Origin: a virus
IMG/VR virus record: IMGVR_UViG_3300042450_001057
Location: 1-20,492 of that record
Reading direction: 5' to 3' (one strand)
Length of the DNA stretch: 20,492 nt
This document shows, one piece after another, positions 15,343 to 20,492 of this stretch. Position 1 is the first letter of the stretch. Every line of letters begins with the position of its first letter. A model generated the notes under the pieces. It worked only from the letters and a program-made list of their open reading frames with translations. It ran no database searches and was not told where the DNA came from. A program made the translations under genes and the position numbers.

Positions 15343-15359
15343 GCGGCCAGCAGGGCCGC
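15343..15359. terminator. GC stem-loop between convergent operons
   Basis: A perfect 6-bp stem GCGGCC/GGCCGC with loop AGCAG sits in the gap of about 23 bases between the primase stop and the stop of the opposing gene. The place fits a bidirectional terminator, but neither strand shows a U-tract, so it could instead be only a transcript-end or pausing structure. Confidence 0.35.
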
Positions 15360-15364
15360 GAAGA

Positions 15365-15691
15365 CTATAAGCATATCTCCACGCTATCGACGCCTTCCGG
15401 CACGCTCACGCGGCCGCTGAGGGTGTCGTAGAACCCCTTCAAGTTGTCGTCACCATAGGGCCGCGGCACCTTGAAGTTTCGCCAATTGCTGTTCAATGCA
15501 TAGTACTGCGCGACATACGCGGCCGTTGACATGCCCGCGCCGAATTGCGGGTAATAACGTTTCTCCGCGCCCTTGGACCGCACCGGCCGGTGCTTGCCAG
15601 TGATCTTGACGGCCAGTGCCTGAACGGCCAGCACGCGGTCCGGCGACGCCAGCGTATACGCGGTCCCTTGGATTTTGAGATAGTGGTTCAT
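15365..15691 (-). CDS. Hypothetical phage protein
   Basis: This 108-residue protein begins MNHYLKIQGTAYTLASPDRV. A basic segment GKHRPVRSKGAEKRYYPQFG (32-51) is followed by ALNSNWRNFKVPRPYG. I recognise no family. The start overlaps the methyltransferase stop by ATGA, so it is probably co-expressed with it and could be an accessory protein to it. It is the last gene of the second leftward operon. Confidence 0.75.
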   Translation of the reverse strand: MNHYLKIQGTAYTLASPDRVLAVQALAVKITGKHRPVRSKGAEKRYYPQFGAGMSTAAYVAQYYALNSNWRNFKVPRPYGDDNLKGFYDTLSGRVSVPEGVDSVEICL

Positions 15692-16344
15692 GGGTTTGCC
15701 TCAAAAAAAGCTGTTGAGAATCCAAGTGGTGTCATGCTGCGGAGTTCCTTAGTGCGTTCAGACTTCCCGCCCAGCAGTTGCAGCCAGCTACCTTGTGAGC
15801 ATGACCGTATCGGCTCCATGTTGCGCGTGAGTTGTTCGGGCATGTTGATGGTTCCCCACAGCCCGGTTTTTTTGGTGTACCGGCTGTGCTGCGGGTCTAG
15901 CGTGGCGTAGTGGTGCGGTTGGAACCAACCGACAAACGGCAGTTCGGGCCGTAAACGTTTCAGGCGTCCAACCGGGTTTTCCAGCGCCCACCATTGCGGG
16001 TAAGTAATGTGGATAATCATCATGCAGGCATCCAGCAGGGCCAGCGACCGCGCTGTGGTGCCGTCCGCGTCCTTCGCGGGCCAGTACTGTGCCCCGGACA
16101 CCGCGAAGTTCGTACATACTGGCGCAGCCAATACGCCGACCACTATTGCCGTATCCTCGCCGCCAGCGGCTGCGATGGCTCGATCAACGCCCGCTAGCGT
16201 ACCTTCCAAGTCCGTACAGTCGTCGCCGTGTTTCAGATCAAATTGCGCGACCGTGTAGCCTTGCTTGATGTATTCACTGGGCCAGCGCCCGGAATAGTCG
16301 CACAGGGAAATAATCACCTTGTGCCCGCCGATATGTAATTTCAT
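15688..16344 (-). CDS. Compact DNA cytosine-C5-methyltransferase-like protein
   Basis: The protein has 218 residues. VIISLCDYSGRW (10-21) and VAQFDLKHG (32-40) form the SAM-binding start. VLAAPVCTNFAVSGAQYW (71-88) carries the catalytic cysteine C77 in the position of the usual PPC, written PVC here. WALENPVGRL (119-128) is the ENV-like motif. Such short phage proteins resemble Dcm-type enzymes with little room for a target-recognition domain. It may methylate phage DNA to avoid host restriction, or be a degenerate relative; PVC instead of PPC makes activity uncertain. It overlaps the 44-aa gene upstream and the 108-aa gene downstream, both by ATGA. Confidence 0.85.
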   Translation of the reverse strand: MKLHIGGHKVIISLCDYSGRWPSEYIKQGYTVAQFDLKHGDDCTDLEGTLAGVDRAIAAAGGEDTAIVVGVLAAPVCTNFAVSGAQYWPAKDADGTTARSLALLDACMMIIHITYPQWWALENPVGRLKRLRPELPFVGWFQPHHYATLDPQHSRYTKKTGLWGTINMPEQLTRNMEPIRSCSQGSWLQLLGGKSERTKELRSMTPLGFSTAFFEANP

Positions 16345-16475
16345 AGCCCGCTCACCCGGTAGCAGTTCCCATCGGACCGTTGAACGTCGATAGTGCCTGC
16401 CCGGTGCACGGCCAGGACGCGCACGCGCTCTATTTTTCCATACAGTGAGATATGGATATATTGACCTACCCGCAT
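16341..16475 (-). CDS. 44-aa SH3-like small protein
   Basis: The frame encodes MRVGQYIHISLYGKIERVRV, then LAVHRAGTIDVQRSDGNCYR and VSGL. It is mostly beta, with a pattern (V.AVH.AGTIDV..SDG.YYRVSGL) like the small SH3-barrel proteins I recall from phages. AGGGG stands about 7 bases before the ATG, a strong ribosome site, and the stop overlaps the methyltransferase start as ATGA. Function is unknown; an adaptor or nucleic-acid-contact role is possible. Confidence 0.72.
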   Translation of the reverse strand: MRVGQYIHISLYGKIERVRVLAVHRAGTIDVQRSDGNCYRVSGL

Positions 16476-16509
16476 AAGTTACCCCTAAGTTACGGCCAAG
16501 ATTAGCCCA

Positions 16510-16533
16510 TATGCGCCCGGACTGGGGCGCATA
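16510..16533 (-). terminator. Intercistronic hairpin (possible attenuator)
   Basis: The 9-bp perfect arms TATGCGCCC and GGGCGCATA enclose a 6-base loop in the 72-base gap between the zinc-finger gene and the SH3-like gene. This is one of only two gaps over 50 bases in the operon. No U-tract follows on the leftward transcript, so it is more likely an attenuating, processing or stabilising structure than a classic terminator. Confidence 0.45.
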
Positions 16534-16547
16534 CAGATAGTCCTAGG

Positions 16548-16703
16548 TCATGTCTCGCCCCGTCCGTCACAGTACTGGCACCTAGTGCCATCATATCGAC
16601 CTTCCCCGGATCCGGAGCATGCCGAGCATATTTCTGCCGGGTAGTCTGGAGGATCGGGGTCCATATCGTCGAAGCTGTCGGGGCTATCGTCGGATTGGTT
16701 CAT
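16548..16703 (-). CDS. Small DnaJ-type zinc-finger protein
   Basis: The product has 51 residues and begins MNQSDDSPDSFDDMDPDPPD, a very acidic half. It ends with CSACSGSGEG (29-38) and CQYCDGRGE, two CxxCxGxG units like those of the DnaJ zinc-binding domain, enough for one zinc site. Its start overlaps the upstream stop as ATGA, which is why 16703 is preferred to 16739. It may be a small protein-binding or chaperone-like adaptor; the function is not known. Confidence 0.75.
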   Translation of the reverse strand: MNQSDDSPDSFDDMDPDPPDYPAEICSACSGSGEGRYDGTRCQYCDGRGET

Positions 16704-16882
16704 ATCGTGCAGCACCCGCAGCATGGCGCATCCTCGCACCGACCGCGTGCGTTGCGGTAGAAGGTTTTCGGGCCATTCTCGCCATTGAATACGATGGTAT
16801 CCACTGGCGCGGGTTTGCGCCTGGCGGGTTTCGGCGCGGGTTTTTTGTAGGCCGGATAGGTCCGGCGCGGATAGTAGTTCAT
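16700..16882 (-). CDS. Pro/Lys-rich protein with Cys-rich tail
   Basis: The chosen start gives 60 residues: MNYYPRRTYPAYKKPAPKPA, then RRKPAPVDTIVFNGENGPKT, ending RCEDAPCCGCCTI. The basic Pro-rich first half and the five-cysteine tail are unusual. The longer frame to 17005 would run over the 27-aa gene and is rejected. GGAG lies about 9 bases upstream of the ATG. The start overlaps the 27-aa gene's stop as ATGA, and the stop overlaps the zinc-finger gene's start likewise. Function unknown. Confidence 0.68.
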   Translation of the reverse strand: MNYYPRRTYPAYKKPAPKPARRKPAPVDTIVFNGENGPKTFYRNARGRCEDAPCCGCCTI

Positions 16883-16962
16883 GGTGTCATGCTCCAAAAG
16901 TACAGGATAAAAGGTAAGCCGAAAAGGGCCGCGCCGATTAGGGCGCATAGTAGGGTTTTCAT
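16879..16962 (-). CDS. 27-aa single-span membrane microprotein
   Basis: The frame encodes 27 residues: a short MKT start, then a hydrophobic stretch at about 4-23 (LLCALIGAALFGLPFILYFW), ending SMTP. The start overlaps the DUF7227-like gene's stop as ATGA and the stop overlaps the next start as ATGA, so it fills exactly the space between two genes. The composition is that of one membrane helix. It could be a membrane-active regulator, a toxin-like or superinfection peptide; nothing more can be said. Confidence 0.6.
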   Translation of the reverse strand: MKTLLCALIGAALFGLPFILYFWSMTP

Positions 16963-17711
16963 GCTGCCACCAGCATGATGACGCGACGCGCATGGCCCGC
17001 AGCATGGTCGGCGATGACTACATCTTTAGCTACCTTAGTCGTGCCGCCGCACAGCATGCAGGTTTCGCATGTAGCCTTGCGCCCACCTTCGGCAGACGCT
17101 GGGCATGTGACTTCGCCATGCTGCTTGTCTACGCCGGTGGATACCCTGAAAACCCGCATGCCGTGCAGATTAGCTAGGGCGGCCTGATCGACGCTATCGG
17201 CCGAGGCCATTACCAGTGGCGCCCATGCAGCATGATCAAACCCTAACGTTTGCCATTGATGCGAGTAACCCGCACGGGCAAATACGTAACGGCTCACACG
17301 TTGCCATGTCGCGACGGGTGCGGCCGCCGGATCACCATAGGTGCCAATGCGGAGGGATTTACCAGCCAATGCAAGGGCTATCGTCTCAAGACTGGCCCGG
17401 ACATAGCGGCCGCGTCGATAGGCGTTATAGACCGATAGCACACTCTTTGCTACCTGTACGTAACATGGCGGCCGGCCGGTTTTCTTGGCAAGCTTAGGCC
17501 TATGCTCGCATTGTCCACATACGGATTCGTCTGCGCCGGTTTGCAGAGCTTGCACCGGATTCATGTCCGACCTAATGATGAAGCTCTGGACGATTGCGCC
17601 GGTCTTGCCGTTCTTGCTGCCGCTGTCGATCTTATTGATGATGACAACAATCGGCTTGCCATCGATTTCCGATGGACCCTCATACGCGATGTAGCCTAGA
17701 ATTTTTGCCAT
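16959..17711 (-). CDS. DUF7227-like Cys-rich conserved protein
   Basis: From the ATG at 17711, preceded by AGGC, the protein has 250 residues. Conserved features I recognise are GYIAYEGPSEIDGKPIVVI near the N-terminus, SKNGKTGAIVQSFII, VCGQCEHRP, CYVQVAKSVLSVYNAYRRGRY (read in pieces), GTYGDPAAAP and GYSHQW. A Cys cluster follows (CPAS, then CETCMLCGG). This fits a family found on phages and plasmids, which I believe is DUF7227, with no known activity. The ordered Cys pairs suggest zinc or Fe-S binding. It lies in the same operon as the methyltransferase. Confidence 0.78.
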   Translation of the reverse strand: MAKILGYIAYEGPSEIDGKPIVVIINKIDSGSKNGKTGAIVQSFIIRSDMNPVQALQTGADESVCGQCEHRPKLAKKTGRPPCYVQVAKSVLSVYNAYRRGRYVRASLETIALALAGKSLRIGTYGDPAAAPVATWQRVSRYVFARAGYSHQWQTLGFDHAAWAPLVMASADSVDQAALANLHGMRVFRVSTGVDKQHGEVTCPASAEGGRKATCETCMLCGGTTKVAKDVVIADHAAGHARRVIMLVAA

Positions 17712-17732
17712 GTTTTGCCTGTACTTTAGTAT

Positions 17733-17776
17733 GTGTCGGATTGACACCATACGCCGACTCGCTGGAATCGGCGTAT
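17733..17776. promoter_or_regulatory. Two adjacent dyads before the DUF7227-like gene
   Basis: GTGTC and GACAC (17733-17737, 17743-17747) form a small inverted repeat. Beside it, ATACGCCGA and TCGGCGTAT (17749-17757, 17768-17776) form a perfect 9-bp stem with a 10-base loop. Both lie in the 72-base gap between the 57-aa gene and the DUF7227-like gene. They could be an operator pair for an internal promoter, or hairpins in the leftward mRNA. No U-tract follows. Confidence 0.45.
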
Positions 17777-17783
17777 AGGGGAA

Positions 17784-17957
17784 TCAGGCAATTAGCGCTA
17801 AACGATTGGCGTCGACGCCTATGCGGCGCAAAAAACGCGCAAGCGATTTAACAGAAATGCCGAAAGTGATGGCCGTATCGCAACATGCATCGATAGCATT
17901 CATTTGTTGTTCTTGTCTGCGGTACATGTATGTGGCGAGAATGGTTATGTGGTACAT
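17784..17957 (-). CDS. 57-aa hypothetical protein
   Basis: The frame encodes MYHITILATYMYRRQEQQMN, then a helical part with CCDTAITFGISVKSLARFLR and an end NRLALIA. AAGG is placed 8 bases before the ATG and overlaps the stop of the upstream 81-aa gene, a usual arrangement for coupled genes. The order helix, short turn, helix (TFGISVKSLARFLRRIGV) resembles a helix-turn-helix, but this is weak. Function unknown. Confidence 0.6.
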   Translation of the reverse strand: MYHITILATYMYRRQEQQMNAIDACCDTAITFGISVKSLARFLRRIGVDANRLALIA

Positions 17958-17966
17958 GGTTTTGCC

Positions 17967-18212
17967 TTAGTTGGTTGAGGGGCGAATGATGTGCAGGTAA
18001 ACGGTGCAACCGTAATCACTGACAGCGCGCACGCGGTTAAGTGTGTCGAGTGCAGGTGTCGGCGAAACGTTGAAATACTGTTCCTCCATCGCGGTAGCGA
18101 TAGGATGCCCATACATCGACTCGAAACGCGCAACAGCGCCCGCAAGCGTGCTGTATTTGCGGCGCGTCGCTCCGTCGACGTCGCGAGTGACTACTGAATA
18201 TGTGGTTTTCAT
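17967..18212 (-). CDS. 81-aa hypothetical protein, first gene of second leftward operon
   Basis: The protein begins MKTTYSVVTRDVDGATRRKY and continues with a helical middle and a beta C-terminus (YGCTVYLHIIRPSTN). I recognise no family. It is the gene nearest to the large non-coding region, so its promoter must lie within or just before 18213-18320. A dyad at 18263-18285 lies about 50 bases upstream and may control it. Confidence 0.68.
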   Translation of the reverse strand: MKTTYSVVTRDVDGATRRKYSTLAGAVARFESMYGHPIATAMEEQYFNVSPTPALDTLNRVRAVSDYGCTVYLHIIRPSTN

Positions 18213-18262
18213 GTTTGCTTTCGTTTAGTTGATGGTTTTGCTCTGCGACTGCTCGCGCTCCG

Positions 18263-18285
18263 AGCGTAAGGTTTTTACTTACGCT
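18263..18285. promoter_or_regulatory. Perfect 8-bp dyad upstream of leftward operon
   Basis: AGCGTAAG and CTTACGCT are perfectly complementary around a 7-base centre. The position, about 50 bases before the ATG of the 81-aa gene, fits an operator for the leftward accessory operon. No promoter hexamers of good quality were found around it. Confidence 0.45.
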
Positions 18286-18299
18286 TTGCAATAGGCTAT

Positions 18300-18315
18300 T
18301 GTCACATATGCGACA
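18300..18315. repeat. Imperfect 16-bp palindrome with TGTC/GACA ends
   Basis: TGTC-A-CATATG-C-GACA is a palindrome with one mismatched pair. Its outer bases match the core of the TGTCGGC half-sites found through the region, so it may be bound by the same protein. Confidence 0.35.
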
Positions 18316-18344
18316 GTTTTGTCGGCTTTTTATGCTGTTTGGAC

Positions 18345-18386
18345 TGCCGACAATTTGACCAACATTGACGACAATTTGACCGTCAT
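18345..18386 (+). repeat. Two 21-bp direct repeats (iteron-like)
   Basis: Units at 18345-18365 and 18366-18386 share 18 of 21 bases, including the identical core GACAATTTGACC. A third, poorly conserved unit may follow. A period of 21 bases places repeats on the same DNA face, as in replication iterons. Confidence 0.55.
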
Positions 18387-18389
18387 TGA

Positions 18390-18409
18390 CCAGAATGCGC
18401 CCATTCTGG
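18390..18409. repeat. 7-bp stem hairpin
   Basis: CCAGAAT and ATTCTGG pair perfectly around GCGCCC. It lies directly after the 21-bp repeats. It could be a DNA cruciform or a protein site; there is no U-tract on either side. Confidence 0.4.
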
Positions 18410-18422
18410 ACTTATCGCGTTC

Positions 18423-18455
18423 GCTGTCGGCTGTTTTGTTGGTGCCGCTGTCGGC
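18423..18455 (+). repeat. Two GCTGTCGGC sites 24 bp apart
   Basis: GCTGTCGGC occurs at 18423-18431 and 18447-18455. It contains the same TGTCGGC half-site as the main modules further right. More single copies lie at 18320-18326 and, inverted, at 18346-18352. Confidence 0.5.
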
Positions 18456-18540
18456 GGTTGGTTTGGTCATGCGGGTTTGATGCGGTTCTCCAATGGCGAC
18501 CGCTATATGTTGGCCATGTTGGTAGTGTATTTTGGATAGT

Positions 18541-18600
18541 TGAAAAAAAATAGATATGTAATAACATATGTTATAACGTATATGGGTATTGCAATTGACT
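18541..18600. other. AT-rich stretch with 12-bp tandem repeat and 14-bp palindrome
   Basis: ATATGTAATAAC (18554-18565) is followed at once by ATATGTTATAAC (18566-18577), identical in 11 of 12 bases. ATAACATATGTTAT (18561-18574) is a perfect palindrome across the junction. The 60-base stretch is far richer in A+T than its surroundings and ends beside the first 26-bp module. This is the form of a DNA-unwinding element. Confidence 0.55.
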
Positions 18601-18602
18601 GC

Positions 18603-18809
18603 TGTCGGCATAGCCGACATAGCCGACATCTGGGGGTCGGCGCAGACAAGCCCCGCGCAGACAAGCCAACGCAGACACCTAACCCGTGTGGGCTATGCCG
18701 ACACTGCCGACATCTAACGGCAGTATGCGACTCGTGTCGGCACTGCCGACACTGCCGACATCTTGATGCAGGCATGCGACTCGTGTCGGCATAGCCGACA
18801 TAGCCGACA
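18603..18809. repeat. Array of four 26-bp three-half-site modules
   Basis: The module TGTCGGC-N3-GCCGACA-N2-GCCGACA occurs at 18603-18628, 18687-18712 (first half-site TGTGGGC, one mismatch), 18735-18760 and 18784-18809. Each consists of an inverted pair plus a third half-site repeated at 9 bases. Modules 1 and 4 use ATA/TA spacers; modules 2 and 3 use TAT or ACT, then CT. Modules 3 and 4 are also preceded by the same TGCGACTCG. The array probably binds several copies of one protein. Confidence 0.75.
18641..18679 (+). repeat. Three CGCAGACA direct repeats
   Basis: CGCAGACAAGCC occurs at 18641-18652 and 18656-18667, and a third shorter copy (CGCAGACACC) at 18670-18679, with 15- and 14-base spacing. 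They fill the space between the first and second 26-bp modules. Confidence 0.5.
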
Positions 18810-18812
18810 TGC

Positions 18813-18866
<54 letters not shown>

Positions 18867-18920
18867 GTCAACCAGGCCCCCACCCAGGGCCAGGCCGGAA
18901 GGGCCAGCGGCTACGAAGCG

Positions 18921-18949
18921 TTCGCAAACAAATTTTTTTTTAATATAAA
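18921..18949 (+). promoter_or_regulatory. Probable sigma-70-like promoter for terminase genes
   Basis: TTCGCA (18921-18926) and TATAAA (18944-18949) are spaced by 17 bases, matching 4 of 6 and 5 of 6 consensus positions. The spacer is a T-rich run. The predicted transcript would start near 18956, just before the ribosome site of the terminase small subunit. Confidence 0.5.
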
Positions 18950-18963
18950 CTCACCGCACACGC

Positions 18964-18979
18964 CTCCTCGGCGCAGGAG
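18964..18979 (+). promoter_or_regulatory. Hairpin covering the terminase ribosome-binding site
   Basis: CTCCT (18964-18968) pairs perfectly with the Shine-Dalgarno AGGAG (18975-18979) around the loop CGGCGC. The ATG is at 18985. The structure could lower translation of the terminase genes until opened. Confidence 0.45.
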
Positions 18980-18984
18980 AACAA

Positions 18985-19395
18985 ATGTTCAAGTCGATGC
19001 CTCTCACAATCCGGCATGTCAAAGCTACAGAGTCGCGCTTACAAGCGATATACGACGCGGCCAAGCTGGGCCTCAAAGGCGACACGTTGGCGCTGGCGTC
19101 AGGGATGCGGCCAGAAGAGTACCGGCACCTGTGCCAGTTTGACTCCCTAGCGGAGATGGCCGCAATCAAGGGCAAGGCCGATGGGGAGCGCGAAATGGCC
19201 GACCTCCTGCACAACGCCGCCCGAGCGGGCGATGCCAAGGCAGCGCTTGAGATACTCAAGCACCAGCACGGTTGGGTCGCCAAGCAGTCCATCTCGGTGG
19301 ACATTGACCAGCGCATATCCATCACGCAGGCGTTGGCTGACGCTGAACTGCGGGTCATAGAAGTAATTGATGCAGTCCACCAAATACAGCGCTGA
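18985..19395 (+). CDS. Terminase small subunit
   Basis: The protein has 136 residues, with a strong AGGAG before the ATG. The N-terminal part (about 14-50: ATESRLQAIYDAAKLGLKGD, then TLALASGMRPEEYRHL) is helical and resembles a DNA-binding helix-turn-helix. The middle (MADLLHNAARAGDAKAALEI, then LKHQHGWV) is an oligomerisation-type helix seen in small terminase subunits. It should recognise the packaging site and bring in the large subunit, whose gene overlaps its 3' end by 26 bases. The call depends partly on that neighbour. Confidence 0.85.
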   Translation: MFKSMPLTIRHVKATESRLQAIYDAAKLGLKGDTLALASGMRPEEYRHLCQFDSLAEMAAIKGKADGEREMADLLHNAARAGDAKAALEILKHQHGWVAKQSISVDIDQRISITQALADAELRVIEVIDAVHQIQR

Positions 19396-20492
19396 AGACG
19401 AACAAGGTTTGATGTCGCGGCTGTGGGCTCCGCGCATCAAGGACAGCCCGCTTAACTTTGTAGCGCTGGTATTCCCGTGGGGCGTCAAGGGTACGCCGCT
19501 GGAGAACTTCAAGGGGCCGCGCAAATGGCAGCGCGAGGTGCTGCAAGATATTGCCACGCACATCGAACAGAACAAGGGCCGATTAGATTTCGACGTAATG
19601 CAAGCCGCCATCTCATCCGGGCGCGGTATCGGCAAGTCGGCGCTGGTCAGTTGGATCACGATCTGGATGTTGTCAACCCGCATCGGCTCGACGACCGTCA
19701 TCTCGGCAAACTCCGAGTCGCAACTGCGCTCAATCACTTGGGCTGAGATTACCAAGTGGCTGGCGATGTCACTGAACTCGCACTGGTTCGAGGTGAGCGC
19801 CACCCGCGTCATGCCTGCCAAGTGGCTGACTGAACTGGTTGAGCGGGACTTGAAGAAGGGCACTAGGTACTGGGGCGTCGAGGGGCGGCTGTGGTCAGCG
19901 GAGAACCCGGACGCTTTTGCTGGGGTGCATAACTACGACGGGGTGCTGGTAATATTTGATGAGGCGAGCGGTATTGATGATGCGATATGGGCGGTGACGG
20001 GTGGGTTCTTTACGGAGAACACGCCGAATCGGTTTTGGTTAGCGTTTAGCAATCCGCGCCGTAACACGGGATACTTCTACGAGGCGTTCAACTCCAAGCG
20101 GGCGTTTTGGCAGACTAGGGTGGTGGATGCTCGGACGGTGGAGGGGACGGACAAGGCGGTGTATGAGCGGATCATTCAGGAGTACGGGCCGGATAGTAGC
20201 CAGGCGCACGTGGAGGTTTATGGGATGTTTCCAAGTGCGGGGGACGATCAGTTCATATCGAGTTTGATTGTGGACGAGGCGATGGCGCGGGAGAAGTACA
20301 AGGACTTGAGTGCGCCGATCATTATTGGTGTGGACCCGGCGCGGTTTGGGGCTGATGCGACGGTGATAGCGGTGAGGCAGGGGCGAGACATTGTGAACAT
20401 TACGAGGTATCGGGGGGATGACACGATGACGGTGGTGGGGTATGTGATTGACGCGATTGATGAGTACAAGCCTGCGCTGGTGGTGATTGATG
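19370..20492 (+). CDS. Terminase large subunit (3' end outside window)
   Basis: The frame starts at ATG 19370 and is open to the window end, giving 374 residues; an ATG at 19412 with AAGG upstream is the alternative. FPWGVKGTPLENFKGPRKWQ (35-54) is typical of the N-terminus. Walker A is SGRGIGKS (83-90) and Walker B is VLVIFDEA (192-199, D197, E198). The nuclease domain begins with GVDPARFGADATVI (D322), and VVID at the very end supplies a second acidic residue. It is the ATP-driven DNA packaging motor and headful or site-specific nuclease. It overlaps the small subunit gene by 26 bases. Confidence 0.95.
   Translation, partial: MQSTKYSAEDEQGLMSRLWAPRIKDSPLNFVALVFPWGVKGTPLENFKGPRKWQREVLQDIATHIEQNKGRLDFDVMQAAISSGRGIGKSALVSWITIWMLSTRIGSTTVISANSESQLRSITWAEITKWLAMSLNSHWFEVSATRVMPAKWLTELVERDLKKGTRYWGVEGRLWSAENPDAFAGVHNYDGVLVIFDEASGIDDAIWAVTGGFFTENTPNRFWLAFSNPRRNTGYFYEAFNSKRAFWQTRVVDARTVEGTDKAVYERIIQEYGPDSSQAHVEVYGMFPSAGDDQFISSLIVDEAMAREKYKDLSAPIIIGVDPARFGADATVIAVRQGRDIVNITRYRGDDTMTVVGYVIDAIDEYKPALVVID

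Noticed and set aside
18330-18629. 99-aa leftward open frame in the non-coding region
   Set aside because: Internal TADSGTNK/TADSERDK repetition follows from the 24-bp DNA repeat; no overlap or coupling with a neighbour and no recognisable domain.
18603-18809. Possible CRISPR array
   Set aside because: The repeated units are short binding-site-like modules with irregular spacing and no uniform unique spacers, and no cas gene is nearby; the Cas4-like nuclease belongs to the phage DUF2800 type.

Overview
The window looks like part of a tailed double-stranded DNA bacteriophage genome (or a close relative), probably infecting a Gram-negative bacterium. No host gene, rRNA, tRNA, integrase or recognisable lysogeny repressor is visible, while terminase, lysis, virion-type and replication genes are all present. 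Gene content and fairly high GC suggest a betaproteobacterial, freshwater-type host; this is a judgement from protein style, not a database result. The first 3.7 kb is visibly poorer in GC than the replication block at 8.6-15.3 kb.

Layout: (1) 1-4385, rightward: two large Ala/Gly-rich probable virion (internal/ejection) proteins, a single-span holin-like protein and a GH108-type muramidase, all joined by 1- or 4-base stop/start overlaps. (2) 4332-8410, leftward: a compressed operon of 14 genes without intergenic space, starting with a VRR-NUC nuclease and an SNF2/DEAD-type helicase and continuing into a string of small ORFs, one of them an NrdR-like zinc ribbon. Two very short members (42 and 48 aa) fit exactly into this overlap chain. 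(3) 8411-8490: divergent control region with a perfect 9-bp inverted repeat. (4) 8491-15341, rightward: replication operon with a small ORF, a DUF2800-type RecB/Cas4-like nuclease, a conserved 213-aa protein, a family A DNA polymerase with 3'-5' exonuclease, a PP-loop (PAPS-reductase-like) protein and a bifunctional primase/SF3-type helicase. (5) 15365-18212, leftward: accessory operon with a compact cytosine-C5 methyltransferase, a DUF7227-like Cys-rich protein and several tiny genes, including a 27-aa one-span membrane microprotein and a 44-aa SH3-like protein. (6) 18213-18984: about 770 bp of non-coding DNA packed with iterons, dyads, AT-rich 12-mers and a (GCCT)8 microsatellite. It is the best candidate in the window for a replication origin or master control region. 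(7) 18985-20492, rightward: terminase small subunit and the N-terminal 374 residues of the large subunit, cut off by the window end.

The genes make a coherent programme. The region-4 enzymes replicate the genome, the region-2 nuclease and helicase process it, the region-5 enzymes may modify DNA or take over host functions, and regions 6-7 initiate replication and packaging. The lysis pair lies just after the virion genes. The most unusual element is the non-coding region, where a 26-bp three-half-site module (TGTCGGC-N3-GCCGACA-N2-GCCGACA) occurs four times beside a 12-bp AT-rich tandem repeat.
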